Source: an uncultured Desulfobacterales bacterium
GTDB taxonomy: Bacteria; Desulfobacterota; Desulfobacteria; Desulfobacterales; JAHEIW01
Direction of reading: 5' to 3'
NCBI GenBank assembly: GCA_947259495.1
Contig: CAMYLV010000001.1
Location: 96,670-160,669, forward strand
Length of the DNA: 64,000 bases
The stretch's first letter is position 1. Each line of letters opens with the position of its first letter. Under the pieces are notes generated by a model that did not search any database, was not told the origin of the DNA, and saw only the letters and a program-made list of their open reading frames with translations. A program made the position numbers and the translations under genes. Positions 42,800-50,616 of this stretch are shown one piece after another.

Positions 42800-43426
42800 A
42801 TGATTGCAATTATTGACTATGATGCCGGCAATCTGGCCAGTGTGCAGCGTGCGGTTTCGCATCTGGGTATTCAGTGTGTGATAACCAAAGAAGAGGCTGA
42901 GATTAAAGCTGCGGAACGCATCATTTTCCCAGGGGTCGGTGCCGCCGGTGCAGCGATGCAAAGCTTGCGGCGCAATGGTTTAGACCGCGCCATCAAAGAA
43001 GCGTTTGCCATTGGTAAACCTGTGCTGGGCATTTGCATCGGTTCGCAAATCATTCTGGCCCACAGCAAAGAGAATGACACCCCTTGTCTGGGAATTTTAG
43101 ACGGAACCGTGCGCAGCTTTTCCCCCGATCGTCGATCCGAGAAAGGCCAAAAACTAAAGATCCCTCACATGGGCTGGAACGGGCTGGATATAAAAAAATC
43201 CCACCCGCTGTTATCCGGTGTGGACGCTGATGATGAATTTTATTTTGTGCACAGCTATTACCCGGAGCCGCAGAATCCAGATTGCGTGATTGCCGTTACG
43301 GAATATGGGATTTCATTTGCATCAATTCTTGGGCTTAACAATTTATTTGCGACGCAGTTTCACCTCGAAAAAAGCGGCCGACCGGGGCTGAAGATATTGG
43401 AAAACTTCTGCAAATGGAACCCCTAA
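42800..43426 (+). CDS. hisH: Imidazole glycerol phosphate synthase, glutamine amidotransferase subunit
   Basis: 208 residues of the class I glutaminase fold. IAIIDYDAGNLASVQRAV, FPGVGAAGAAM, LGICIGSQIIL (nucleophile Cys) and FHLEKSGRPGLKILENF (His and Glu) form the catalytic site. The usual HPE is HLE here, a Pro to Leu change beside the catalytic His. It supplies ammonia to HisF in histidine synthesis. The frame extends upstream to 42752 inside mazG, but ATG 42800 fits the conserved N-terminus. Confidence 0.92.
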   Translation: MIAIIDYDAGNLASVQRAVSHLGIQCVITKEEAEIKAAERIIFPGVGAAGAAMQSLRRNGLDRAIKEAFAIGKPVLGICIGSQIILAHSKENDTPCLGILDGTVRSFSPDRRSEKGQKLKIPHMGWNGLDIKKSHPLLSGVDADDEFYFVHSYYPEPQNPDCVIAVTEYGISFASILGLNNLFATQFHLEKSGRPGLKILENFCKWNP

Positions 43427-43447
43427 TGCGCTTCTGCAACGGTCACT

Positions 43448-43453
43448 TATAAA
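43448..43453 (+). promoter_or_regulatory. Candidate -10 box for the rod-shaped RNA
   Basis: TATAAA within CTTATAAATG, just after the hisH stop. The base of the long RNA stem begins about 9 bases downstream (43462), the right distance for a transcription start. No clear -35 box was found at 16-18 bases upstream. Confidence 0.35.
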
Positions 43454-43461
43454 TGCTGAGC

Positions 43462-43646
43462 GGTCATATTATTTTCTTCATTGCGCTAAGATAGGGAAGG
43501 TGCCTGCAGCCTGATATTTGGGATTAGAACCACGGTGTTTCACAACCCAAAGGCTTGGGTGCCGCTCATCCCAAACATCAGCCCGCCACCTACCTTGGGG
43601 GCAGTTTATCGGCATAGCGCATTTCCGAAAACAATATGGCCCTTTT
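43462..43646 (+). ncRNA. ssrS: Rod-shaped structured RNA, candidate 6S RNA
   Basis: The whole hisH-hisF gap folds on itself. Pairs from outside in: GGTCATATT (43462-43470) with AATATGGCC (43633-43641); TTTTC with GAAAA; TGCGCTA (43482-43488) with TAGCGCA (43615-43621); GATA with TATC; AAGGT with ACCTT; CTGAT (43511-43515) with ATCAG (43577-43581); TTTGGGAT with ATCCCAAA (43568-43575); and an apical ACCCAA/TTGGGT hairpin. The base stem is followed by CTTTTTAA. About 185 nt and a single rod with internal bulges are the size and shape of 6S RNA, which binds sigma-70 RNA polymerase. Naming it 6S is inference. Confidence 0.55.
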
Positions 43647-43705
43647 TAACGTTGAGCTCTGAGGCAGATTCAGAAATACTCTGATTTAAATTTAAGGAAT
43701 GTAAC

Positions 43706-44485
43706 ATGTTGAGCAAGCGAATCATACCCTGTCTGGATGTGCGTGAAGGCAAGACCACCAAAGGCATCAAGTTTAAGAACAATGTGGATATTGGCGATCC
43801 GGTCGATATGGCCAGGCTCTATTATGAAGCCGGAGCCGATGAAATTGTATTTTATGACATCACGGCCTCATACGAAAAACGCGAAATTATGCTGGACGTT
43901 GTCCGGCAGGTGGCTGAGACGATATTTATTCCTTTTTCTGTGGGAGGTGGGATTCGAACCGTAGCAGACATGCGAAATGTCCTTTTGGCCGGCGCCGAAA
44001 AAGTGAGCGTCAACAGTGCGGCGGTAAAAAACCCGGATATTATTGCTCAGGGGGCCAAAGCATTCGGCAATCAATGCATTGTTCTCGGTATGGATGCAAA
44101 ATTCGTGGGAAAAAGCAAAGCAACACCCTCGGGCTATGAGATTTATATCAACGGCGGCAGAACGCCCATGAAAATGGATGCCTTAAACTGGGCAATTGAG
44201 GCACAGAAGCTCGGGGCAGGGGAGATTTGCCTGAATTCGATTGATGCCGACGGTACCAAAGCAGGATATGAACTGAATCTGACCACGCTGATTTCTGAAG
44301 AAGTTGATATCCCGGTAATTGCCTCCGGGGGCGCCGGGACCCCCGAGCATCTGCGGGATGTCCTGACCCTTGCCAAAGCCGATGCGGCCCTGATTGCTTC
44401 TATGGTTCACTACGGGACCTATACCATAACTGAAATTAAGTCATTTCTGGAAAAAAGCGGCGTAAAGATCCGCAAGACCTGGTAA
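43706..44485 (+). CDS. hisF: Imidazole glycerol phosphate synthase, cyclase subunit
   Basis: 259 residues, TIM barrel. [19 protein letters not shown] (catalytic Asp11 region), [45 protein letters not shown] (second catalytic Asp) and [15 protein letters not shown] are diagnostic. With HisH it forms imidazole glycerol phosphate and AICAR. AAGGA precedes ATG 43706. The RNA-like structure separates it from hisH by 279 bases, unusual for subunits of one complex. Confidence 0.95.
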   Translation: MLSKRIIPCLDVREGKTTKGIKFKNNVDIGDPVDMARLYYEAGADEIVFYDITASYEKREIMLDVVRQVAETIFIPFSVGGGIRTVADMRNVLLAGAEKVSVNSAAVKNPDIIAQGAKAFGNQCIVLGMDAKFVGKSKATPSGYEIYINGGRTPMKMDALNWAIEAQKLGAGEICLNSIDADGTKAGYELNLTTLISEEVDIPVIASGGAGTPEHLRDVLTLAKADAALIASMVHYGTYTITEIKSFLEKSGVKIRKTW

Positions 44486-44635
44486 AATATTACTCGCAGA
44501 GGCAGGGCAAAAAAATACTGGTGCATAGTGCCCACGGGGGGTAACCCCCGCAGCATCGCCAGGGTGTGATTTCAGGTCAGGTCTTTCGACCGGCCTGATT
44601 CGTTATGCTTCAGCGAAATGGCCAAAACGGCTGCG

Positions 44636-44929
44636 TTAAGCCATTTCATTCGACAACACGTAACCGGGGGGCGTTTTACGAACGATTTCTCCGTTTTCGT
44701 TATATTCCACGACGATAAGTTCGCCGTCTTCGAAAGTATTCTTTCGATGGGTCTGCTCTTCCTGTTCTAGATTCTGTTTTGATTTAGCACTGTCTTCTGT
44801 TTTTTCAACAGGCCTTTTTTTCCGGGTTTGATCACTCTTTTTGACAGCGAGATCCTGGTCATGTATCTCACTATCGTAATTTATACGCACCGTTTGTTGC
44901 ATGGCGGCGTCGCCAATAGCATTCAGCAT
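44636..44929 (-). CDS. Small hydrophilic protein, probably in a flagellum-linked operon
   Basis: 97 residues, not assigned to a family. The middle is charged and likely disordered (KKSDQTRKKRPVEKTEDSAKSKQNLEQEEQ has only polar residues); the C-terminus is more ordered (DGELIVVEYNENGEIVRKTPPGYVL). AGGAGG lies at ideal distance from ATG 44929. It is 58 bases downstream of the gene at 44988, which has a sigma-28 promoter, so the two probably share one transcript. Confidence 0.65.
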   Translation of the reverse strand: MLNAIGDAAMQQTVRINYDSEIHDQDLAVKKSDQTRKKRPVEKTEDSAKSKQNLEQEEQTHRKNTFEDGELIVVEYNENGEIVRKTPPGYVLSNEMA

Positions 44930-44987
44930 GGTGTCCTCCTTTTATTGTAATGGGTCCTCCTGACTCATCTGCGTTTGCTACCAATCG

Positions 44988-45410
44988 TTATTTGGCAGCA
45001 TCCTCCTCAACCGCGTCTTTTACAAGCTGCTCGACCCTGTTGGTCAGAAAATTCGTATCTTTGACTGATAACGCGGTCGTTGTTTTCTGGTTTAGATCGT
45101 CCATAACATTAAATACAAACGGGGTTTCCTTTTTGTTATCGGATTCGATGGTGTTTTTCCCTTTACCCCCAGACAGCGATTGCTCATCGTTTTTGATTTG
45201 ACCGTTGGCACCGTAGTCGGAAATTTTACTTAAAATATCCTTGGCGACTTTTTCGATGGTGGCTCGGCGTTTGCCCTCGGCCGACAGCTGAATTTGATCG
45301 GACAGTTGTTTTTTACTTTCCGCTTCCTGCTTTCGGGCTTTTCTGTCCTGACTGAGCTGTTTGCTGTAAGCGCTTAACACATTATGAATCTGATAACTGT
45401 ATACAAACAT
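44988..45410 (-). CDS. Probable flagellar-regulon protein (FlgM-associated, DVU0524-like)
   Basis: 140 residues. The N-terminus VYSYQIHNVLSAYSKQLSQ and the segment IQLSAEGKRRATIEKVAKDIL resemble, from memory, a deltaproteobacterial family found beside flgM (DVU0524 family). It has no signal peptide and is mostly helical and charged. A textbook sigma-28 promoter lies 24 bases upstream and GGGGGAAAG precedes ATG 45410. Function unknown; late flagellar expression is the firmest inference. Confidence 0.6.
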   Translation of the reverse strand: MFVYSYQIHNVLSAYSKQLSQDRKARKQEAESKKQLSDQIQLSAEGKRRATIEKVAKDILSKISDYGANGQIKNDEQSLSGGKGKNTIESDNKKETPFVFNVMDDLNQKTTTALSVKDTNFLTNRVEQLVKDAVEEDAAK

Positions 45411-45433
45411 AAAACACTTTCCCCCAGTCTTAT

Positions 45434-45460
45434 TTATCGGCTTGCTATGTTTAAACTTTA
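45434..45460 (-). promoter_or_regulatory. Sigma-28 (FliA) promoter
   Basis: On the minus strand the sequence reads TAAAGTTT, 11 bases, GCCGATAA: a complete match to the FliA consensus in both boxes and in spacing. The start site would fall about 20 bases before the ATG of the gene at 45410. It implies that the organism is flagellated and that the two small genes downstream are late flagellar genes. Confidence 0.8.
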
Positions 45461-45579
45461 GGGGAAAATAGCTATTGGCGGGCGGTAATTTTTATAAATA
45501 TTTGTAACTATTAATAATATTTAAAGCGATCGGTGTAAGCTGGATGGGCGTCGATCAGCAGGTAAAACAACGATTCGAT

Positions 45580-45684
45580 TTATGCCGCTTGTCATAATAA
45601 TGTTCCGAAAAAAGGATGGCGGCATAAGTGTTGTAGCAAAAAACGTCCCGCAATCGGAACGTTTTTTTGACAACCGCTATAAAT
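45580..45684. repeat. Double-hairpin repeat A, copy 7 (full)
   Basis: TTATGCCGC, TTGTCATAATAATGTTCCG, GGATGGCGGCATAAG, then TGTTGTAGCAAAAAACGTCCCG and the closing CGGAACGTTTTTTTGACAACCGCTATA. Same orientation as copy 6. It lies between the sigma-28 operon and the aldolase gene. The other parts of this gap hold only the promoter above. Confidence 0.75.
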
Positions 45685-45760
45685 TGATCCGGGAGGGTAA
45701 ATTGTAAAAAAAGCGGCCCCGGCGAACGGGATTGCTCCTTGACGCCTGCAATACGTTGCT

Positions 45761-47035
45761 TTAATCGTCAAAATCGCCGGCCGGTCCTTTATCACTGTCG
45801 ATTTTGGCAGCGCGTTTTGCGATGAGATCGGGCGTCCACTTCTGGGGATCTTCAATGCGCTGGGCTTTCGGGCCGCTGGCGCAGGACCCGGCATCAAGAA
45901 TAGCTTCGATGGCCAATGACGCTGTATTTTCGGCATTGAAGACATTGACGATCATATTGTAGGCAAAATCCTCAACACGCTTTATCATTCTTTCGCGCGT
46001 TGCCTGCGGCTGACCGAGCAACTTGTTTTCAAAAGGTAGGTTCAATTTTTTGAAATTGCCGCCTTTGTATCCCTGCGCTTCTGCATAAGCCTGCATTTCA
46101 GACCACATCGGTTCGGTTACGCCGGCGTCTTTGACTTTTTTGAAGTTACCGTTGTCATCCAGGATGGCATTGCCATAATCATTGACCTCCAGGCCCCATG
46201 AAATCATTTGCAGGGCAGTCGCCACGTTTGCCTTGGTGGTCCGTGTACGGGCAACAATTTCTCGCAGTCGGTCCGAACTGTTCCCGGATGTTCCGTGCTG
46301 TGCCCCGGAAATCCGATAATCGGTTAAGGCATCATGAATGCGGGCGGTTAAATCAACCTGTATTCCCTGGCCGCTGGCCTCGATGCCATGGGTGGTGCCG
46401 TTGTTTAATGCGATCCAATCGGGAAAAATGTCATGGGCGTTTAACCCCTGGATCAGGAATAAGGCTTCATCTACGGTGGAAAGTCCCTCTTTTCCTTTTA
46501 TTTCACCGACTTCGGTTTCAAGTCCCGCCCATTCGGGGACATACGCATTTAGCGCGATGCTGGCCATTAAATTTTTATCATCCGCCATATGGGATGCATC
46601 GATAGCAATCGAAGTGATGCCGGCCTCGAAGATGGTGGGGATCTCTATTTTGGCAGCTGCAATATCGCTGTCGTTTTTAATTCCATAGTGATCGGCATGA
46701 ATGGCCACCGGGACGGTAATGCCCAATTCGTTGCAGGCAGCATCAACGATGCGGGCGATATTCCAGTAATTAACGGCACAATAGGCATTGGCGCCGCCTT
46801 CGGATTTTGCAATCTCGATGATCAGGGCGGCATTGGCATTTTGAGCGGCGCGCAGGGCGCCGCGTATCACAAAACTGTTTCTTCCATTGGCTGCCATGGC
46901 AATCGCTTTGCCCCTGGCCAGCATAGCCCTGTCGATAAATTTGCCGCTTACAATCAAGGCTCTGGAATTTGGAAAAAGCTGCACAATATTCGGTGGTCGA
47001 CCTACCTTAAGCGCTTCATCAAACTTTTTCGACAT
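45761..47035 (-). CDS. fba: Class II fructose-bisphosphate aldolase
   Basis: 424 residues, zinc-dependent TIM barrel of the long class II type. VAIHADHYG carries the zinc His and nearby Asp, LETEVGEIKGKEG the Glu motif, and ALNNGTTHG and GAQHGTSGNSSDRL the second zinc His and phosphate site. It splits or forms fructose 1,6-bisphosphate in glycolysis or gluconeogenesis. AGGAGAG lies 10 bases before ATG 47035. The phosphofructokinase gene is 5.5 kb away. Confidence 0.9.
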   Translation of the reverse strand: MSKKFDEALKVGRPPNIVQLFPNSRALIVSGKFIDRAMLARGKAIAMAANGRNSFVIRGALRAAQNANAALIIEIAKSEGGANAYCAVNYWNIARIVDAACNELGITVPVAIHADHYGIKNDSDIAAAKIEIPTIFEAGITSIAIDASHMADDKNLMASIALNAYVPEWAGLETEVGEIKGKEGLSTVDEALFLIQGLNAHDIFPDWIALNNGTTHGIEASGQGIQVDLTARIHDALTDYRISGAQHGTSGNSSDRLREIVARTRTTKANVATALQMISWGLEVNDYGNAILDDNGNFKKVKDAGVTEPMWSEMQAYAEAQGYKGGNFKKLNLPFENKLLGQPQATRERMIKRVEDFAYNMIVNVFNAENTASLAIEAILDAGSCASGPKAQRIEDPQKWTPDLIAKRAAKIDSDKGPAGDFDD

Positions 47036-47248
47036 AACTGCGTCTCTCCTGCTGCTGATGGTTTCTATTCGAAAGGATTCGTTTCTAATGCCCTTATCTT
47101 GGCAATGAAATCCTAATTGTCAAGCACTGCGGCGATCGGAAATTAAACCATAATTATGTTAAATAGTTATATCGGAATCAACTTTATAATCTGGCTGGCT
47201 TTTTTGTGGGAGATCTTCATACGGAGAGTTTGGCGCTGTCTGGCGGCG

Positions 47249-47503
47249 TTAGGCATAAAGGTCGATACGTCTTCCCACCTGATAATCGTCGGCGTAATGC
47301 AAACACTGGGTGGTATCGTAACGATTACCGCAATAGCGCAAATGGATGGCATCGGCCTCATGCGGTTGCTTGGTCCGGTTGTGGTGCTCGATGGAATCCC
47401 AGACGGACCTCGTCTTCACAGCCGTCTTTTCCAGGATATAAGGCTGAACCGGATACTGACGCTGGCTGTAAGGTATCAGATTCGTATTAGTTGAAACATC
47501 CAT
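47249..47503 (-). CDS. Small conserved-looking protein of unknown function
   Basis: 84 residues: MDVSTNTNLIPYSQRQYPVQ at the start, charged middle, and VGRRIDLYA at the end. GAGGA 4 bases before ATG 47503 supports translation. Composition looks like a real soluble protein, and the ending in hydrophobic-Tyr-Ala recalls small proteins near flagellar genes, though that is only an impression. The opposite-strand frame over the same bases (47156-47494) lacks a ribosome site and is rejected. Confidence 0.55.
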   Translation of the reverse strand: MDVSTNTNLIPYSQRQYPVQPYILEKTAVKTRSVWDSIEHHNRTKQPHEADAIHLRYCGNRYDTTQCLHYADDYQVGRRIDLYA

Positions 47504-47546
47504 CGGTCCTCTGCTATTTTGCTGATATAGCCCAATAAATTAGGCC

Positions 47547-47834
47547 TTAACCATATTGATAGATCTCGTAAATGGACTCTTCGTTCAGCCTGGCATCGAT
47601 TTCATTTTGAATTTCGATTCTGTCGCGCGAAACGACCCATTCCCGCCAGTTGTCAAGAGCCTGCCAGGTACTGATCACCATATATTCGCCGGGATCATCG
47701 ACGCTTTTTAAGGTTTCACCGGATATATATCCGGGTTGGTTGGTCGCTAAATTTCGTAAACGTCTGAAAAGAGGTAACAAATCATTGGTCCGATCGTCAG
47801 GAATTTTACGCCTGATAAATATTTTAACGGCCAT
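47547..47834 (-). CDS. Antibiotic biosynthesis monooxygenase-domain (ABM) protein
   Basis: 95 residues with the dimeric ferredoxin-like ABM fold. VKIFIRRKIPDD, LRNLATNQPGYISGETL and EYMVISTWQALDNWREWVVS match the family, which includes small monooxygenases, heme-degrading enzymes and many uncharacterised proteins. GAGGGAA precedes ATG 47834. No catalytic residue set can be assigned, so the substrate is unknown. Confidence 0.8.
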   Translation of the reverse strand: MAVKIFIRRKIPDDRTNDLLPLFRRLRNLATNQPGYISGETLKSVDDPGEYMVISTWQALDNWREWVVSRDRIEIQNEIDARLNEESIYEIYQYG

Positions 47835-47972
47835 TGAATGTTCCCTCTATTTTATGGATGGGCTGGTAGCAAAGAATAAGGATAAATGCTAGCGGCTGTC
47901 AAGAAAAAAATCACTTAAATGCCCAATAATATTTTTTATTCCGGCCAATTTTAAGGAAGGGTGGAGATCGGC

Positions 47973-48078
47973 TTTATAGTGGTTGTCAAAAAAACGTTTC
48001 GTTACTCCAACGGTTTTTTCTACAACCACTTATACCCCAATTCCGTCATTCGGAACATTATTATGAAAAGCGGTATAA
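47973..48078. repeat. Double-hairpin repeat A, copy 8 (full)
   Basis: TTTATAGTGGTTGTCAAAAAAACGTTTCG, then CCAACGGTTTTTTCTACAACCACTTATA, then CCCCAATTCCGTCATTCGGAAC and ATTATTATGAAAAGCGGTATAAA. Both hairpins are near perfect. This is the best reference copy. Orientation as copy 1. The rest of the gap 47835-48283 has only the hairpin at 48128. Confidence 0.8.
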
Positions 48079-48127
48079 ACTGTGTAGAAAACGATTCCCT
48101 GAGGTTGGCAATATTCAGGTGTAGCAG

Positions 48128-48167
48128 ATCGGCGGACGGAATAGACGGAATAGATGGAACCGCCGAT
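48128..48167. repeat. Hairpin enclosing a 9-bp tandem repeat
   Basis: ATCGGCGG (48128-48135) pairs with CCGCCGAT (48160-48167). The loop is built of CGGAATAGA repeated (CGGAATAGA, CGGAATAGA, TGGAA). CCGCCGATTAATGGCGG adds a second palindrome. It has no T-run and is non-coding; it fits the pattern of short-unit intergenic arrays. Confidence 0.5.
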
Positions 48168-48283
48168 TAATGGCGGTGATATAAGAGTGCTTAGGATTAT
48201 TGGACAATGCGAATCCGGGCCCCGAATATGATTCGGCCGGCTATGCTCAGCCAGCAAACCAGGCCGGTTGTTAGTTTAGGCGC

Positions 48284-48841
48284 TTACGGGGTTTGTTCTT
48301 CTTTTTCTTTATTTTTTTTCATGATGCGCTCATTATAAGCATCGACCCCGGTTTCATATTCTTTTCCCTTTTTGACATAGGCCTCTGCGCGTTTGTTAAG
48401 GTCATCGACTTTCTTGTTGTACTCGATTATTTGCTCCCGGGTTTTAGCCTGTTTTTTTTCTTCGGCCAGCTGCTCCTTTTCTCCCTTCAGGGCCTCATAT
48501 TCCTGGTCAATTTCCGTTTTTATCTGATCCAGCCGGTTTCTGGCATCTTCAAGGCTTTCTTGCTCATCTTCCAATAAATCCGGGAAATTTGCCTGCTGCT
48601 CGGAAGGCGCCGTTTCTTCCGTTTCGGCCTGATTTTCCAGCGCTTCCTTTTGCTCGGGGACTTCTTTGCTTTGCGATTCTATATAACTTTGAATCTTGCT
48701 GCGTTGCGCCTCGGGCACCTCGTTAATATCATCGGTGAACCTTATGTTACCGTTTTCGTCCACATACTTGTAAAATTCGGCCGAGGCATTTACCGAAAAC
48801 AATAAAAAACCAATTAATATTAAATATTTGATGTAGTTCAT
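48284..48841 (-). CDS. DUF4124-type periplasmic protein with coiled coil
   Basis: 185 residues. A Sec signal peptide (MNYIKYLILIGFLLFSVNASA) precedes EFYKYVDENGNIRFTDDINEVP, the DUF4124 motif (K-Y-x-D-x-x-G-x-x-x-F-T-D). Residues 85-180 form a highly charged coiled coil (LEDARNRLDQIKTEIDQEYE...). GGGAG precedes ATG 48841. It is probably periplasmic; function is unknown for the family. Confidence 0.82.
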   Translation of the reverse strand: MNYIKYLILIGFLLFSVNASAEFYKYVDENGNIRFTDDINEVPEAQRSKIQSYIESQSKEVPEQKEALENQAETEETAPSEQQANFPDLLEDEQESLEDARNRLDQIKTEIDQEYEALKGEKEQLAEEKKQAKTREQIIEYNKKVDDLNKRAEAYVKKGKEYETGVDAYNERIMKKNKEKEEQTP

Positions 48842-49122
48842 AAATAAATTCTCCCTAGCGGTATGGAGCCTGCGAATATATGGTTCTATACTAAAAATTT
48901 ATCACATGCGGCTCTTGATTGCAAATTATCAAATGAAGGATCGGTCGCTTGAATCCCCAGTCGCCCGGCCATCAGCTTTCGAATCACGGTATGGTCCGGT
49001 AAAAATTTTGTGTTTGCGGGACCCTTCTATTTTTAATTTCGACCAAAAAAGCGTATACTTTAAAAAATCAGTTTACTTTTTTACCCCTTTAAGTGCATAA
49101 CCTGTCCCAGAAAGGACTTGCC

Positions 49123-50358
49123 GTGCTCAATGAAAAGGAAAAATTGGATGCCTTGGCCAACCTGGGTATTGAACTCAGCCGGGTGCAGGACCTGGATATC
49201 GTAATGGAACATATTCTTACCGAGGCCCGGCGTTTCGTCAATGCGGATGCTGGCTCCATTTATATCCGTGAAAAAGATATGCTTCATTTCACCTATACCC
49301 AAAACAACACCCTGCAACAACGGCTATCTGAGGGAGAGAAACTCATCTATTCCACGTTTCGCATACCCATAAACAAGGAAAGCATTGCCGGCTATGTGGC
49401 GGCTGCGGGCAAACACCTAAATTTGACTGACGTTTATTCAATAGACCCCAGCTGCCCTTTTCATTTCAGCAAGGAATTCGATAAAAAAACACACTATAAA
49501 ACCCAGTCGGTGCTGACGATCCCTCTGAAAAACCATCATGATGACGTTATCGGTATTCTACAAATAATTAACGCCGAGGATGCGAGTCAAAAGGTGATTG
49601 CTTTCTCGCAAGATGATGAGCGCATGATGCTTCATTTTGCCAGTATTGCGGCGGTTGCGCTGGAACGGGCTCAAATGACCCGGGCCATTTTATTGCGCAT
49701 GATACAAATGGCAGAGATGCGGGATCCCAAAGAAACCGGTGCGCATGTCAATCGCGTCGGCGGTTATGCGGTTGAGCTTTACGAACGCTGGGCCAGGAGG
49801 CGGAATTTAAACCAAAGGGAGGTTGATCAGGGCCGGGATATCCTGAGAATGGCAGCCATGCTGCATGATGTTGGCAAAATTGCCATTTCGGATCTGATTC
49901 TCAAAAAGCCCGGTCGCCTTGACGAAACGGAATTTACGACGATGAAACAGCATACGGTTCTGGGTGCCCGGTTGTTCTCAGACCGCCAGTCGGATTTTGA
50001 TGAAGCCGCCGCTCAGGTTGCCCTGAACCATCATGAACGCTGGGACGGAAACGGTTATCCCGGACATGTGGACGTCCAATCCGGCAAGGCCAAAAAGGGT
50101 TATGCGCAGTCGGGCGGTCGACCGATGGGTAAACAAGGCGAACAGATCCCGCTATACGGCAGAATTGTGGCCCTCGCCGATGTCTACGATGCGCTTTCAT
50201 CTGCACGCGTTTACAAGGACGCCTGGGACGAATCCAAAGTCCTTGACACCATCGAAAGTGAATCCAAAAAACATTTTGATCCGGAACTCGTTGAAATTTT
50301 TTTTAGCAGTCTGGATTTTCTGCGCGCGATTCAGCGCAGGTATCGAGATACAGACTAG
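49123..50358 (+). CDS. GAF domain-HD-GYP phosphodiesterase
   Basis: About 411 residues. Residues 10-185 form a GAF sensor domain (VNADAGSIYIREKDMLHF, SVLTIPLKNHHDDVIGILQIINA). Residues 195-400 are HD-GYP: MAAMLHDVGKIAISDLIL (His-Asp), NHHERWDGNGYPG (the HHE and GYP motif) and GRIVALADVYDALSS. It should hydrolyse c-di-GMP under control of a small ligand or redox signal. GTG 49123 is chosen because AAAGGA lies 6 bases upstream; GTG 49093 is also in frame. No membrane segment, so it is cytoplasmic. Confidence 0.9.
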   Translation: MLNEKEKLDALANLGIELSRVQDLDIVMEHILTEARRFVNADAGSIYIREKDMLHFTYTQNNTLQQRLSEGEKLIYSTFRIPINKESIAGYVAAAGKHLNLTDVYSIDPSCPFHFSKEFDKKTHYKTQSVLTIPLKNHHDDVIGILQIINAEDASQKVIAFSQDDERMMLHFASIAAVALERAQMTRAILLRMIQMAEMRDPKETGAHVNRVGGYAVELYERWARRRNLNQREVDQGRDILRMAAMLHDVGKIAISDLILKKPGRLDETEFTTMKQHTVLGARLFSDRQSDFDEAAAQVALNHHERWDGNGYPGHVDVQSGKAKKGYAQSGGRPMGKQGEQIPLYGRIVALADVYDALSSARVYKDAWDESKVLDTIESESKKHFDPELVEIFFSSLDFLRAIQRRYRDTD

Positions 50359-50413
50359 TGTGATGCTCCCAAGGCATTTACGAAACAAGGATTTATTTTA
50401 TATTATTTCTTGG

Positions 50414-50524
50414 GACCAGAGGTCAGAAGGCAGAAGACAGAGGTCAGAAGACAGATGACAGATGAAAAAAAATGAAAGATGAAGCACCCTAACAGCCTTC
50501 TGTTTTCTGTTCTCTCTCATCTGT
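50414..50524. repeat. Inverted, internally periodic repeat (CAGAAGA unit)
   Basis: Left arm 50414-50464 is made of GGTCAGAAG, GCAGAAGA, CAGAGGTCAGAAGA and CAGATGACAGATG; right arm 50494-50524 is the complement (CTTCTGTTTTCTGTTCTC, TCATCTG). The arms pair imperfectly. The unit is also found at 6083-6140. It is non-coding, though an open frame runs through it into the next gene. Confidence 0.6.
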
Positions 50525-50616
50525 TTTTTGAAAACGGATACCTGAAATCCCGACATCGATCATCTCGTTTGGAATTGTTTGATACCATTTTAACCATAAG
50601 GATCCAGTTAGGTTCT

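Noticed and set aside
43462..43646. Histidine-operon attenuator before hisF
   Set aside because: There is no leader peptide with a run of His codons, and the structure is one closed rod rather than alternative hairpins.
43462..43646. Signal recognition particle RNA
   Set aside because: The conserved GGAA tetraloop and its flanking asymmetric loop are absent, and the rod is too long for the short bacterial form.
44566..44605. Terminator after hisF
   Set aside because: The GGTCAGGTC/GACCGGCCTGA stem is imperfect and has no T-run after it.
47156..47494. 112-residue plus-strand frame with a hydrophobic start
   Set aside because: It is antisense to the small gene at 47249-47503, which has a good GAGGA site and a protein-like composition; this frame has no ribosome site.
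48030..48257. 75-residue minus-strand frame starting MLAEHSRPNHIRG
   Set aside because: It lies over repeat A and the 48128 hairpin, so its apparent coding content is repeat sequence.
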